The notes below the pieces were generated by a model, which was not told where the DNA came from, searched no databases, and saw only the letters and a program-made list of their open reading frames with translations. From Rhodobiaceae bacterium (GTDB taxonomy: Bacteria > Pseudomonadota > Alphaproteobacteria > Parvibaculales > Parvibaculaceae), in the NCBI GenBank assembly GCA_021404525.1, contig JAAWWE010000004.1, positions 248,001 through 312,000 of the forward strand: a stretch of 64,000 bases of DNA, written 5' to 3'. Below, one piece after another: positions 28,376-35,540 of the stretch. How positions within the stretch are numbered: the stretch's first letter is position 1; every line of letters starts with the position of its first letter. Both the position numbers and the translations under genes were made by a program.

Positions 28376-28885
28376 CTATTGACCTGGCTCAAGACCGTGA
28401 GGAATAAATCTCAATTCGTCGTCTATGTTGGCGGGAAGCGGATTGCCAGTCAGGCCGCGAATATCTTCCAATGTATCGTCGACATAAGGGAATCCACGCT
28501 CAAGCTCTTGCCACATTTCTCGCCCAAAAATCCGTATCTCTGGGACATTGAGCGCCCGAACACTGTGAAGCAAAATCATAGCTCCGACTGCGTCCGATGG
28601 CTGATTCATTTTCTGAAATTGCTTTATGGTATTCACAAGGGTCACAGAACACATGTCGCATTGATAAGCGACGCTCTCGTCACGCGATATGCCTAAATCC
28701 AAAGCCGCAAGCGGAATTTTTCCCATCTCGATAAGATTCAAACGAATAATATTTGCCAATACCACCATAAGGGATATTTCCTCATCGTCAGCACCTCTTA
28801 AACTAACGATAAATCTTTCAATATCATTCTTCATCGCATCGGCTGAAGCCTCTAGCACTTTCTTCTTCAGCCATCCAAACATCAC
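28376..28885 (-). CDS. Unknown cargo protein, 169 aa
   Basis: 169 residues, not recognised. Mostly helical by composition: an N-terminal amphipathic stretch (MFGWLKKKVLEASADAMKNDIERFI), then a hydrophobic region (ISLMVVLANIIRLNLIEMG), a CDMC pair near residue 76, and an acidic C-terminus. No signal peptide and no catalytic motif. Met2 is an equally good start. Stand-alone gene on the minus strand at the left end of the element, in AT-rich DNA, so probably carried cargo. Confidence 0.6.
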   Translation of the reverse strand: MMFGWLKKKVLEASADAMKNDIERFIVSLRGADDEEISLMVVLANIIRLNLIEMGKIPLAALDLGISRDESVAYQCDMCSVTLVNTIKQFQKMNQPSDAVGAMILLHSVRALNVPEIRIFGREMWQELERGFPYVDDTLEDIRGLTGNPLPANIDDELRFIPHGLEPGQ

Positions 28886-28957
28886 ATTATTCCATCCAAA
28901 TTTTGCACCAAACTAAGGTGGAGACGACTGACGATACCATGAACACTTAGGTTAGAC

Positions 28958-29200
28958 TCACGGGTACATACTGAACAAGTGCTTTTTGTCAAACCCTAGG
29001 AACCCTTTCAACCAATTGTAGCAAATGCTCTCGGCAATGACTTCGCGATGGCACAGCTTCGAAATAAAATGTTCCCCGCGTAGGCCATCCAGCGCGATCC
29101 GTATCTTATCCTCGGCAGAAAGCCTGCGCCGCGTCTTGTGACTAATATTTCTTTACTCGGCTATCAGTCGATCCGATCGACGTTGGTCTCGTGTTGATCA
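28958..29200 (-). pseudogene. IS3-family transposase OrfA remnant
   Basis: Translating the minus strand gives STRDQRRSDRLIAE, a stop (29153-29155), then RNISHKTRRRLSAEDK, IRIALDGLRGE, LCHREVIAESICYNW and LKGFL before a TGA at 28958. This matches the N-terminal HTH part of IS3-family OrfA (typical pattern KTRRRFSAEEKIRIVLDGLRGE). It has an internal stop, degraded C-terminus and no OrfB, so it is a dead fragment. No terminal repeats were seen around it. Confidence 0.75.
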
Positions 29201-29396
29201 TCTGCCCCTCTAACCCCTTCCCCATGGTATATATTAGCGTCCCGTTTCAGAGCCCAATGATGCGGCACAAATAGTGCTGACGGGTCCTTAAGCGGAACAT
29301 GCCTTTAGGTTGCGGTTTTCGGACGGGACGGTCAGTGACTAAATATGTCCTATTGCAGTACCGCATTTTGTTTTTCGCTCAGATTGGCGTTGTTGA
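29201..29396. other. Spacer before the zinc-ribbon gene
   Basis: Together with 28886-28957 this makes up the non-coding part of a 511-bp interval around the IS3 relic. No further gene seen; the last 60 bp should hold the promoter of the 29397 gene. Confidence 0.4.
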
Positions 29397-29654
29397 ATGG
29401 CCTCCCGAACTAGCGTTGCGCCGGAGACCCTTGAAGGTTTGATCCAGAAAGGCACTGACCTGTGGGTGTATTGCAGCTCATGTCAGCACAACGGCGTTGT
29501 TTCAGCGAAGACATTGCTCAACCGCATCGGCAATACGGCAATTCCAAACGTAGGCCGTCGCTTCCGTTGCCCTGAGTGTGGCGCGACACCTGCATTCTGC
29601 CGTCCGCATCACGAGTACAAGCCGCTTATGGTGGATGGTGGTCGCACACTCTAG
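29397..29654 (+). CDS. Small zinc-ribbon-like protein, 85 aa
   Basis: 85 residues with two Cys pairs: YCSSCQHNG (about 25-30) and RCPECGATPAFCRPHH (about 58-73), a likely zinc-ribbon. VSAKTLLNRIGNTAIPNVGRRF lies between. Proteins of this size and layout occur as unknown genes in alphaproteobacterial genomes; no function is claimed. It is the only plus-strand gene of the element and faces the coupled operon tail-to-tail (16 bp gap). Confidence 0.65.
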   Translation: MASRTSVAPETLEGLIQKGTDLWVYCSSCQHNGVVSAKTLLNRIGNTAIPNVGRRFRCPECGATPAFCRPHHEYKPLMVDGGRTL

Positions 29655-29670
29655 TAGACGCCTTAACCCG

Positions 29671-30081
29671 TTATTTACCGTTAGATAGCGGCTTTGCATG
29701 TTGCCAGTCCCTCGTGGCCAAATGACCATCGCAACTCACATCGGTGGTCCGCCATTCCGTTGCCTGCCGTCCATACCAATAGCCTTGCTTTGTTTTTACG
29801 ATAAAGCCCCTATGCTCCAACTCCTTAAATGCCCGGTCTGCTGATGATTTCCCCATGCCGAGCAATTTGGCGGCTTCCCCAAGCGACAAAAACAATTTGC
29901 CGTTGTTTGAACCGTTGTAGCGACAACGAAGCTCGATCCAGATTTTGAGTGCATTGCCACTAAGGCCACGAAACACGGGATGCTGTGCCATGCGGTAAGG
30001 TAGACGCGCATATTGTTCGTTCTCGTTTCTTCCTTTGGTATTGACCCGCCGCCCGCGACGGTTTGTTTTCTTGCTCGCCAT
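29671..30081 (-). CDS. Winged-helix protein, last gene of the element operon
   Basis: 136 residues from the Met at 30081 (MASKKTNRRGRRVNTKG). The start overlaps the preceding stop by one base (TGATG), which fixes it over an upstream in-frame ATG. A basic N-terminus precedes FRGLSGNALKIWIELRCRYNG and LFLSLGEAAKLLGMGKSSADRAFKELEHRGF (given in parts), a clear winged-helix reminiscent of plasmid replication-initiator HTH domains. A role in element replication or regulation is inference. Confidence 0.7.
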   Translation of the reverse strand: MASKKTNRRGRRVNTKGRNENEQYARLPYRMAQHPVFRGLSGNALKIWIELRCRYNGSNNGKLFLSLGEAAKLLGMGKSSADRAFKELEHRGFIVKTKQGYWYGRQATEWRTTDVSCDGHLATRDWQHAKPLSNGK

Positions 30082-30392
30082 CAGTTTGGACTTCCTTCTT
30101 GCGAAGGTGACGCGCCATCGCAAATAATGCTGACAGGCATTCTCAAAACGTATCGCGCATGGCAACCCGGAAATGGACCTGCGTGCTTTTCGTGGATTGT
30201 GTCGATTTCCAATTCATGTTCATGCCTCAGTTCATGGACGTATGCTGACCATCTAGGTCCAGGATGCGTTATCGGCGTGCATCCTTCAGCGCCCGCATTG
30301 ACGAGCTCTGCCAAAGCCCATGCTTTACGTCCGGTGAGTGCGAGGCGCCTTGTGCGGCTGGTTTCGGCCGTTACTGCGAATGTTATTTTCAT
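30081..30392 (-). CDS. Unknown protein, 103 aa, element operon
   Basis: 103 residues from MKITFAVTAETSRTRR at 30392. The ATG overlaps the previous stop (ATGA) and its own stop overlaps the next ATG (TGATG), so it is embedded in a coupled chain. It has a helical middle (GRKAWALAELVNAGAEGCTP), then PRWSAYVHELRHEHELEI, which resembles the small winged-helix-like proteins found in such elements. No catalytic motif. The same frame is open farther upstream, but the overlap pattern favours this start. Confidence 0.65.
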   Translation of the reverse strand: MKITFAVTAETSRTRRLALTGRKAWALAELVNAGAEGCTPITHPGPRWSAYVHELRHEHELEIDTIHEKHAGPFPGCHARYVLRMPVSIICDGASPSQEGSPN

Positions 30393-30565
30393 TGGGAAAG
30401 CCCCCCGTTTGGCAAACCCATTTCTGCGGCATAAACGGTCGCTTGTGAGAGAGGGATACGGTACCTGTGCGCCAGCTGCTTTTCTTGCCATGAGACGGGT
30501 CGATAGGTTTTTCCAGGGAAATAAACGGGAAACGGGAAGTCGAACTCGTTTTGTGTTATGGTCAT
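30389..30565 (-). CDS. Small protein, 58 aa (or 87 aa), element operon
   Basis: 58 residues from MTITQNEFDFPFPVYFPG at 30565, preceded by AGAGG at a normal distance. An upstream in-frame ATG at 30652 would give 87 residues and overlaps the AlpA-like stop (ATGA). That longer version would have to read through the GC-rich hairpin at 30602-30631. Content: aromatic N-terminus, then SWQEKQLAHRYRIPLSQATV, HTH-like. Function unknown. Confidence 0.6.
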   Translation of the reverse strand: MTITQNEFDFPFPVYFPGKTYRPVSWQEKQLAHRYRIPLSQATVYAAEMGLPNGGLSQ

Positions 30566-30601
30566 AGGGTTGAACCTCTTTTGTGGGAGCGGATGCATTG
30601 A

Positions 30602-30641
30602 CCCCGGAACCGCGTTGCTGCGCGGCCGGGGTTTTCTTTTT
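30602..30641 (+). repeat. GC-rich hairpin with T-tract inside the element operon
   Basis: CCCCGG-AA-CCGCG pairs with CGCGG-CCGGGG around a TTGCTG loop; TTTTCTTTTT follows on the plus strand. On the plus strand it is a full intrinsic terminator, yet the genes here are on the minus strand. It may block antisense transcription, or on the minus strand act as an mRNA structure between the AlpA-like gene and the next one. Confidence 0.65.
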
Positions 30642-30648
30642 GTCGTGT

Positions 30649-30858
30649 TCATGTTGAAGTCTCTTTGTAGCTATCCAGCCATGACTGAAGGTCGGCAGCG
30701 GCGATAAGCGTCCGCGACCCGACCTTCCGAGTTGGAAGGCGTCCTGCTGCAATTTGCTGGTAGAGGAAACTCCGGCTAAGGCCGGTTACCTGGCACGCTT
30801 GGCGTATGCCGTAGGTCAGCGTGGGCAGTGTGTCTGTGTGCATCCTTTGATTCTCCAT
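30649..30858 (-). CDS. AlpA/excisionase-like HTH protein
   Basis: 69 residues (Met1 at 30858; Met6 at 30843 also possible). LTYGIRQACQVTGLSRSFLYQQIAAGRLPTRKVGSRTLI is the MerR-like HTH of AlpA/Xis/phage regulators, given here as a landmark in parts: IRQACQVTGLS, FLYQQIAAG, LPTRKVGS. In P4-type elements AlpA activates int or aids excision. It heads the coupled gene chain. Confidence 0.8.
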   Translation of the reverse strand: MENQRMHTDTLPTLTYGIRQACQVTGLSRSFLYQQIAAGRLPTRKVGSRTLIAAADLQSWLDSYKETST

Positions 30859-30909
30859 CTGTTCGGGACGGACTAAAGATGCCAGTAGAGAAAGTGCTGC
30901 TGAATTATT

Positions 30910-31494
30910 TCATTCGTTTCTCTGCAATAAAGCACTACGTACGTTCTTGTAGTACTCATCAAGACGATCTGTATCGCGATAATAGCGAAAGCTGTCCCAG
31001 GCCACGAAGGTCCATAGGGGGTCCTTCTTTGCTTCGTAAAACTGAGTTCTGATGGCTTCGGCTGGCGACGAGGAAATGCCCGTTGCATCGATTTTCTCCA
31101 GAAAATCCTGCCAATGGGGTAGCCGTGCCACTTGCTCCGCTATTTCAGAAATCGCTGTCTCTGGCAGATTGTTTTCGGACAACAAATGCATAGCGTCCGC
31201 GTATAGGTAGCCTCGGACGATGCTGGTCCATTTTTTTGGGCGCCCCATTCGCGTCTTTGGTTGAAACCCTGGAACGAACTCGGTTGCCAGCGCTAGGCTT
31301 AACTCGAGATACCCTTGTTCCTCTATTCCATAATGCGCTTTTAGTACCTCAAGTTTACGGAGCCGCGTTGCTTGCCATGAGCTCCATGCATTTTTGTTTT
31401 CCTCTTCATCTAACAATCCCGACCAGCGGGGTGGCTCCAACGGCTCTGCCAGAGCCCCCGAGAATTTCCTTTTTTTTGGATGACGTTTGGTCAT
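30910..31494 (-). CDS. Unknown protein coupled to the integrase, 194 aa
   Basis: 194 residues from MTKRHPKKRKFSGALAEP at 31494, whose ATG overlaps the integrase stop (ATGA). N-terminus is basic, then LEPPRWSGLLDEEENKNAW and a Trp/Tyr-rich helical C-terminus (WTFVAWDSFRYYRDTDRL). A KTRMGRPKKW AT-hook-like segment lies near the middle. No known domain recognised. Translational coupling to int suggests a role in recombination or its control, by inference only. Confidence 0.65.
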   Translation of the reverse strand: MTKRHPKKRKFSGALAEPLEPPRWSGLLDEEENKNAWSSWQATRLRKLEVLKAHYGIEEQGYLELSLALATEFVPGFQPKTRMGRPKKWTSIVRGYLYADAMHLLSENNLPETAISEIAEQVARLPHWQDFLEKIDATGISSSPAEAIRTQFYEAKKDPLWTFVAWDSFRYYRDTDRLDEYYKNVRSALLQRNE

Positions 31495-32729
31495 GTTTTC
31501 ACTAGCCGCATTGGCGCGATATTGCTTCCAAGCACTGCTTCTGCAGCGCAAAACTTGGCCCATGCCTGCATGAGTCTCTCGCGTTTGTTGAACAGGTCCC
31601 GGCGCTGATAGGCCGCTTCCGCTTTATCCTTGATGGTGTGTGCCAGGGCGCGTTCAGCTACCTCACGTGGATAGGCCGTTTGCTCCGCTGCCCAGTCGCG
31701 AAACGTGGAACGGAAGCCGTGTACGGTTATGTCTTTCCATCCCATGCGCCTGAGAAGCGTCAGGCAAGCCATGTTGGACATATGCCGGTCAGGTCTTGTG
31801 CCGGGGAATAGAAACTCCGAGCCGTCAATGCGGGGCAGGTTTTTGAGAAGTGCCATCACGGGCTTGGAAAGCGGAACACGATGTTCTCTTTTGGCCTTCA
31901 TGCGCTCTGACGGAATGGTCCAGCTTGCGGCCTCAAGATCAAATTCGCTCCACTTGGCACCAATCACTTCGCCCGTTCTGGTGGCTGTCAGAATGAGCAT
32001 TTCGAGGGCGCGTGCAGACATTTCTGAGCGTTCGCGTGCCGACGCCATGAATGCGCCAATCTGTTCATAAGGCAAAGCCGAATGGTGGACGACTTCCTGG
32101 ACTTTTGAACGCTTGGGCAAGGTCTTATCCAAATGTCCACGCCACCGGGCCGGGTTTTCCCCCTGGCGGTACCCTCGGACCGTTGCCCAATCGAGGATGT
32201 TTTCAACTCGGCCGCGTAGTCTGCTTGCTGTCTCCGACTTGTCCTTCCAGATAGGCTCAAGGATTTTCAGAATGTGGCCAGTGTCGATGCTGGCTACTGG
32301 CAGTTTGCCAATGACGGGTGAGGCATATTGATCCAATGTGTTTTGCCATTGGCTTGCGTGCTTTGCGTTTTTCCAACCGTCACGATGGGCAGCGATATAA
32401 GATGTTGCACATTGATCGAATGTCACAGCCTTGCTGGCTTCGAGTCGCTTAGTGGCCCTCAGAGCGCGTCGGTGTTCTATGGGGTCAATGTCTGCCTGTA
32501 ATTGCTTGCGGCACTCTGTGGCTGCTGTGCGGGCTTCTGAGAGCGAAACAGTGTGAAGGGCACCGAGGCCCATATCGCGGGTGCGTCCGTCACGTGTGAA
32601 ACGGAATATCCATGACCTGTTGCCGCCTTTTTTCACCTGTAGATAAAGGCCACCGCCATCTGGCAGAAGGCTGGGGCTGGTCGCTGTTGCAACGGCCCTT
32701 GCAGAGAGGCGATTAATTGTACGTGCCAA
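31491..32729 (-). CDS. int: P4-type tyrosine integrase
   Basis: 412 residues. N-terminal arm-binding/DUF4102-like domain about 1-95 (LPDGGGLYLQVKKGGNRSWIF), SAM-like core-binding domain about 100-195, catalytic domain about 205-390. Catalytic residues are visible: R in LTATRTGEVIGAKW, HxxR in VHGFRSTFRDW, H in ALAHTIKDK and Tyr in AAYQRR. It is complete, so the element may still excise. It reads inward from the right end. Confidence 0.93.
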   Translation of the reverse strand: MARTINRLSARAVATATSPSLLPDGGGLYLQVKKGGNRSWIFRFTRDGRTRDMGLGALHTVSLSEARTAATECRKQLQADIDPIEHRRALRATKRLEASKAVTFDQCATSYIAAHRDGWKNAKHASQWQNTLDQYASPVIGKLPVASIDTGHILKILEPIWKDKSETASRLRGRVENILDWATVRGYRQGENPARWRGHLDKTLPKRSKVQEVVHHSALPYEQIGAFMASARERSEMSARALEMLILTATRTGEVIGAKWSEFDLEAASWTIPSERMKAKREHRVPLSKPVMALLKNLPRIDGSEFLFPGTRPDRHMSNMACLTLLRRMGWKDITVHGFRSTFRDWAAEQTAYPREVAERALAHTIKDKAEAAYQRRDLFNKRERLMQAWAKFCAAEAVLGSNIAPMRLVKT

Positions 32730-32736
32730 TTCCTGA

Positions 32737-32759
32737 ACCCATGTTCCTACCCATATTTG
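32737..32759 (+). repeat. Tandem 11-mers before int (candidate arm sites/operator)
   Basis: ACCCATGTTCC (32737-32747) and ACCCATATTTG (32749-32759) repeat with a 12-bp period, 8-30 bp upstream of the integrase start. They match the pair at 27851-27873 in sequence, orientation and period. Confidence 0.6.
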
Positions 32760-32876
32760 AAACGAGGATTACAGTGGACGCTCCTGGTCAGGGATAGTCA
32801 AGAAATGGCATGGAACGGCTTACGCATAAGGGATTCATGCACAGTAATGGAATCGAGTGGACACGCTTGGCGCGGA

Positions 32877-32890
32877 CTGTCTCTCCGCCA
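32877..32890 (+). repeat. attR core: copy of the tRNA-Ser 3' end
   Basis: CTGTCTCTCCGCCA, identical to the last 14 bases of tRNA-Ser. It is not part of a tRNA here, as expected for the displaced 3' end at the far side of an insertion. Confidence 0.88.
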
Positions 32891-32954
32891 CCCGGTCTTG
32901 AGGTTGCCCCCGAGCTTTGTATTGGTCGTTGTCCAGGTCCCTGGATCTGCCAGA

Positions 32955-33584
32955 TCACCGACGTTGATGTAACAAATCGTCTGTTCCGGGCCCGAGCAGG
33001 GTCATGAGAATTTTTGCGGCGGCTTCGGGCGTTTCCTTAAAACCGCGCTCTGCCCAGACAATAATTGCTCCGCGGAACGCGCCGCCGACAATCTGCGCGA
33101 CATAGTCATGCATATGGGCCTCAAGGGGCGGCAAGGTGTTTATACGCACGATCCGGTGCACCAGCTCGGCGATCGCTTCGCCGGCAGGTTCCAGAAACAC
33201 AGCGCTCGGACACCTGGTTGCGAGCAGCGCGATGGTTTCCATGTCATCAGCAAGGTGGGAGAGAATGGACACGCCCAGCCGACTGTCGGCGACAGGCAGG
33301 GTGAGCACCTCGTCTTCCACCTCTGAGATAGCGCGCTGAAACAGGTGAGCGGCGATCTGCCGGACCACGTCATCCAGCGACTGGAAATGCGCATAGAAGG
33401 TTTTCCGGGTGACCCCTGCGCGTGCAGCAATGGTTGAGACAGACAGGGTTTCCAGCCGCTCTCCCTGCTTCAGTTCGTCCAGAAGTGCCTCGCATAGTTT
33501 CTGGCGTGAGCGGCGGACACGGCGATCCAGTGGCTTGGGTGTCGTTCCCATCAATCCGCTGCTTTCCAATAAATCAACGTCCAC
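32955..33584 (-). CDS. TetR-family regulator next to CYP153
   Basis: 209 residues. N-terminal TetR HTH (about 20-65: RRSRQKLCEALLDELKQ, IAARAGVTRKTFYAHFQSLDDV), C-terminal ligand domain with TetR_C-like pattern. It is divergent from the CYP153 gene at 33727 and should control it. The intergenic region has two CAAATGTRTA sites. It lies just outside the integrated element, so it is chromosomal. Confidence 0.88.
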   Translation of the reverse strand: MDVDLLESSGLMGTTPKPLDRRVRRSRQKLCEALLDELKQGERLETLSVSTIAARAGVTRKTFYAHFQSLDDVVRQIAAHLFQRAISEVEDEVLTLPVADSRLGVSILSHLADDMETIALLATRCPSAVFLEPAGEAIAELVHRIVRINTLPPLEAHMHDYVAQIVGGAFRGAIIVWAERGFKETPEAAAKILMTLLGPGTDDLLHQRR

Positions 33585-33618
33585 TGGTGGCTCCCTTGCT
33601 TGACCTAGCGTCAGTTAT

Positions 33619-33662
33619 TACACATTTGACACTTTTCTCCAACTAACTATACATTTGTTACT
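33619..33662. promoter_or_regulatory. Repeated operator-like motif before CYP153
   Basis: On the minus strand CAAATGTGTA (33619-33628) and CAAATGTATA (33648-33657) are direct repeats 29 bp apart. The second extends to AGTAACAAATGTATA (33648-33662), which recurs exactly in the HxlR/nitroreductase intergenic region at 35490-35504. Confidence 0.6.
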
Positions 33663-33726
33663 TAAGTTTTTTGGAGCGAGGACGGTTGTGTCTATACGGC
33701 CCCGCACGATCTGAAGGAGAACAGGC

Positions 33727-35001
33727 ATGGGATCCACACCGGCTTCGGCAATGGCGCCAACGTCAAATGTCGCGCAAACCCCGCTCAGTGAGATTGACGT
33801 CTCGCAGCCGCACCTCTTCCGAGATGACAGTTGGGGTCCCTGGTTCGAGCGTTTGCGCCGGGAAGATCCGGTCCATTTTCTGGCGGACAGTCAGAATGGC
33901 GCCTTCTGGTCCGTTACCTCCCACGACATGGTGATGGCGGTGGACACCAACCATCAGGTGTTTTCTTCCGAAGTGGGTGGCATTGCCATTGTTGATGCGG
34001 ACAATTCTGACGAGCAGCAGGTGGCGACCGGGGCCTCTTTCATTTCCATGGATGAGCCGCGCCACGGTGAGCAGCGCAGGACTGTCTCGCCGACCGTAGC
34101 CCCGCCAAACCTCGCCAACCTTGAGCCGCTTATCCGATCACGCGCTGCCGATATTCTGGACCATCTGCCTGTCGGCGAGACGTTCAACTGGGTGGAGGAA
34201 GTTTCGGTGGAGCTCACGGCGCGGATGCTCGCGACGCTCTTCGACTTTCCTTATGAAAACCGCCGCGATCTCATCCGCTGGTCAGACGTAACGACGGCTG
34301 TGCCGGAGACCACGGGTGAAGAAGTGGACATGAAGGCGCGTCACGAGGCCTTGATGGAGTGCGCGGGCGTGTTTATGGGGCTGTGGAAGGAGCGGGCGGC
34401 GGCGGCGCCCAAGTTTGATCTCATCTCCATGCTGGCGCATGGGGAGGCGACCAAAAACATAGAAGATGACCCGATTACCATGCTGGGCAACATTCTGCTT
34501 CTCATCGTGGGAGGCAATGACACGACCCGCAATAGCATTAGTGGAGGGCTTGTCGCCCTTAATCAGTATCCAGAGGAATATGAGAAGCTGCAGGCTGACC
34601 CGAGCCTCATTCCCAACATGGTGTCGGAAATGATCCGCTGGCAGACGCCGGTCATACACATGCGTCGAACGGCGCTGGAAGACATAGAGCTTGGTGGCAA
34701 GACCATCCGCAAGGATGACAAGGTGATCATGTGGTACCTGTCGGCCAACCGCGACGAAAATGTCTTTGAGGATGCGGACCGCCTCATCATTGACCGGCAC
34801 AATGCGCGGCGGCATGTCTCTTTCGGCTTTGGTGTGCATCGCTGCATGGGCAATCGGCTCGCGGAAATGCAGCTCACCATTCTTTGGGAAGAGATCATGA
34901 AACGCTTCCGCAAGGTGGAAGTGGTCGGCCCGGTTGAGCGGCTGCCCAACAATTTCATCCGGGGCATCGCGACCGTGCCGGTAAGGCTTCAGCCGCTTTG
35001 A
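33727..35001 (+). CDS. Cytochrome P450, CYP153 family (copy 1)
   Basis: 424 residues. I-helix GGNDTTRN, K-helix EMIRW, heme loop FGFGVHRCMGNRLAE with Cys373. The line SVELTARMLATLFDFPYENRRDLIRWSDV is characteristic of CYP153 (shown for recognition in part). CYP153 enzymes hydroxylate terminal carbons of alkanes or fatty acids and need ferredoxin plus reductase. A [2Fe-2S] ferredoxin gene is at 41.5 kb; no reductase is in the window. RBS AAGGAG precedes the ATG. A paralogue lies at 49.2 kb. Confidence 0.92.
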   Translation: MGSTPASAMAPTSNVAQTPLSEIDVSQPHLFRDDSWGPWFERLRREDPVHFLADSQNGAFWSVTSHDMVMAVDTNHQVFSSEVGGIAIVDADNSDEQQVATGASFISMDEPRHGEQRRTVSPTVAPPNLANLEPLIRSRAADILDHLPVGETFNWVEEVSVELTARMLATLFDFPYENRRDLIRWSDVTTAVPETTGEEVDMKARHEALMECAGVFMGLWKERAAAAPKFDLISMLAHGEATKNIEDDPITMLGNILLLIVGGNDTTRNSISGGLVALNQYPEEYEKLQADPSLIPNMVSEMIRWQTPVIHMRRTALEDIELGGKTIRKDDKVIMWYLSANRDENVFEDADRLIIDRHNARRHVSFGFGVHRCMGNRLAEMQLTILWEEIMKRFRKVEVVGPVERLPNNFIRGIATVPVRLQPL

Positions 35002-35037
35002 GTGAGCTGGCAGATATGGTGTCCCGCTGCGATAGGG

Positions 35038-35415
35038 CTAACCCGCCTTCAGTTTCTCAGCTGACGCATCATATGCCTCACGGGCGTCATCGATGGTCGC
35101 CAGGTTCTCAAGTGCCCAGTTTCCCAGTTCTGCGACCGGCTCGCGAAAGGACTCGCCGAGTGGCGTGAGTGTGTATTCTACCTTCGGCGGGATGGTAGGA
35201 TATTGGGTGCGGTTGACGAGACCGTCCCGCTCCAGTTCACGCACTGTGCGGCTCAACATCCGCTGGGAAATGCCCAGGTTCCGCTTTAACTCGTTGAAGC
35301 GCAGGGTCCCGTATTGAGCGAGCGAGATAATGACGAGCACGCTCCAGCGATCTCCCACGCGAGACAGCACTTCATTTATGCGTTTGCAATCAGGACATTG
35401 TTCTGTTTCTGGCAT
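35038..35415 (-). CDS. HxlR-family regulator
   Basis: 125 residues from MPETEQCPDCKRINEVLS at 35415 (RBS AAGGGA); an upstream in-frame start at 35445 has no RBS. Winged helix: RVGDRWSVLVIISLAQYGTLRF, RNLGISQRMLSRTVRELERDG. The N-terminal Cys pair (CPDC) matches thiol-sensing HxlR/YodB-type proteins. It is divergent from a nitroreductase gene, a common redox-stress pairing. Confidence 0.9.
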   Translation of the reverse strand: MPETEQCPDCKRINEVLSRVGDRWSVLVIISLAQYGTLRFNELKRNLGISQRMLSRTVRELERDGLVNRTQYPTIPPKVEYTLTPLGESFREPVAELGNWALENLATIDDAREAYDASAEKLKAG

Positions 35416-35489
35416 GTCGGTTCCCTTCGTGTAACCGGGGATCAATCCTGTGCCCTCTTGCGGCGGCTTTTAGTTCTGTTTATATCCTC

Positions 35490-35504
35490 AGTAACAAATG
35501 TATA
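35490..35504. promoter_or_regulatory. Shared 15-bp element in the HxlR/nitroreductase region
   Basis: AGTAACAAATGTATA followed by CT gives an AGTA...TACT dyad, the form of HxlR-family operators. An exact copy on the other strand lies before CYP153 at 33648-33662. Confidence 0.6.
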
Positions 35505-35540
35505 CTACTTTCTGTCGACGCCCACAATAGGACCTCAAGA

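Larger units (their letters stand above)
27781..32890. mobile_element. Integrative element in tRNA-Ser (about 5.1 kb)
   Basis: Bounded by the 14-bp repeat in tRNA-Ser (27781) and its copy at 32877. Inside: a P4-type tyrosine integrase next to the right end, an AlpA-like HTH gene, a chain of short overlapping genes of unknown function, an IS3 OrfA relic, and two isolated unknown genes. No capsid, terminase, relaxase or replication gene was recognised, so it is either a reduced satellite/genomic island or an IME lacking its own transfer genes. Base composition is visibly more AT-rich between 27.8 and 29.3 kb than in the flanks. Confidence 0.88.

Noticed and set aside
28114..28392. A 92-codon minus-strand frame at the left end of the element
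   Set aside because: Overlaps the stop of the 169-aa gene, has no ribosome site and a low-complexity Lys/Ser tail; could be real but cannot be supported.
30013..30567. A 184-codon plus-strand frame opposite the coupled element genes
   Set aside because: The minus strand shows a chain of stop/start overlaps that chance would not produce; the plus frame has no domain.
32757..33007. Short plus-strand frames across the attR site
   Set aside because: They cross the att repeat and overlap the end of a TetR gene; no RBS and no protein features.
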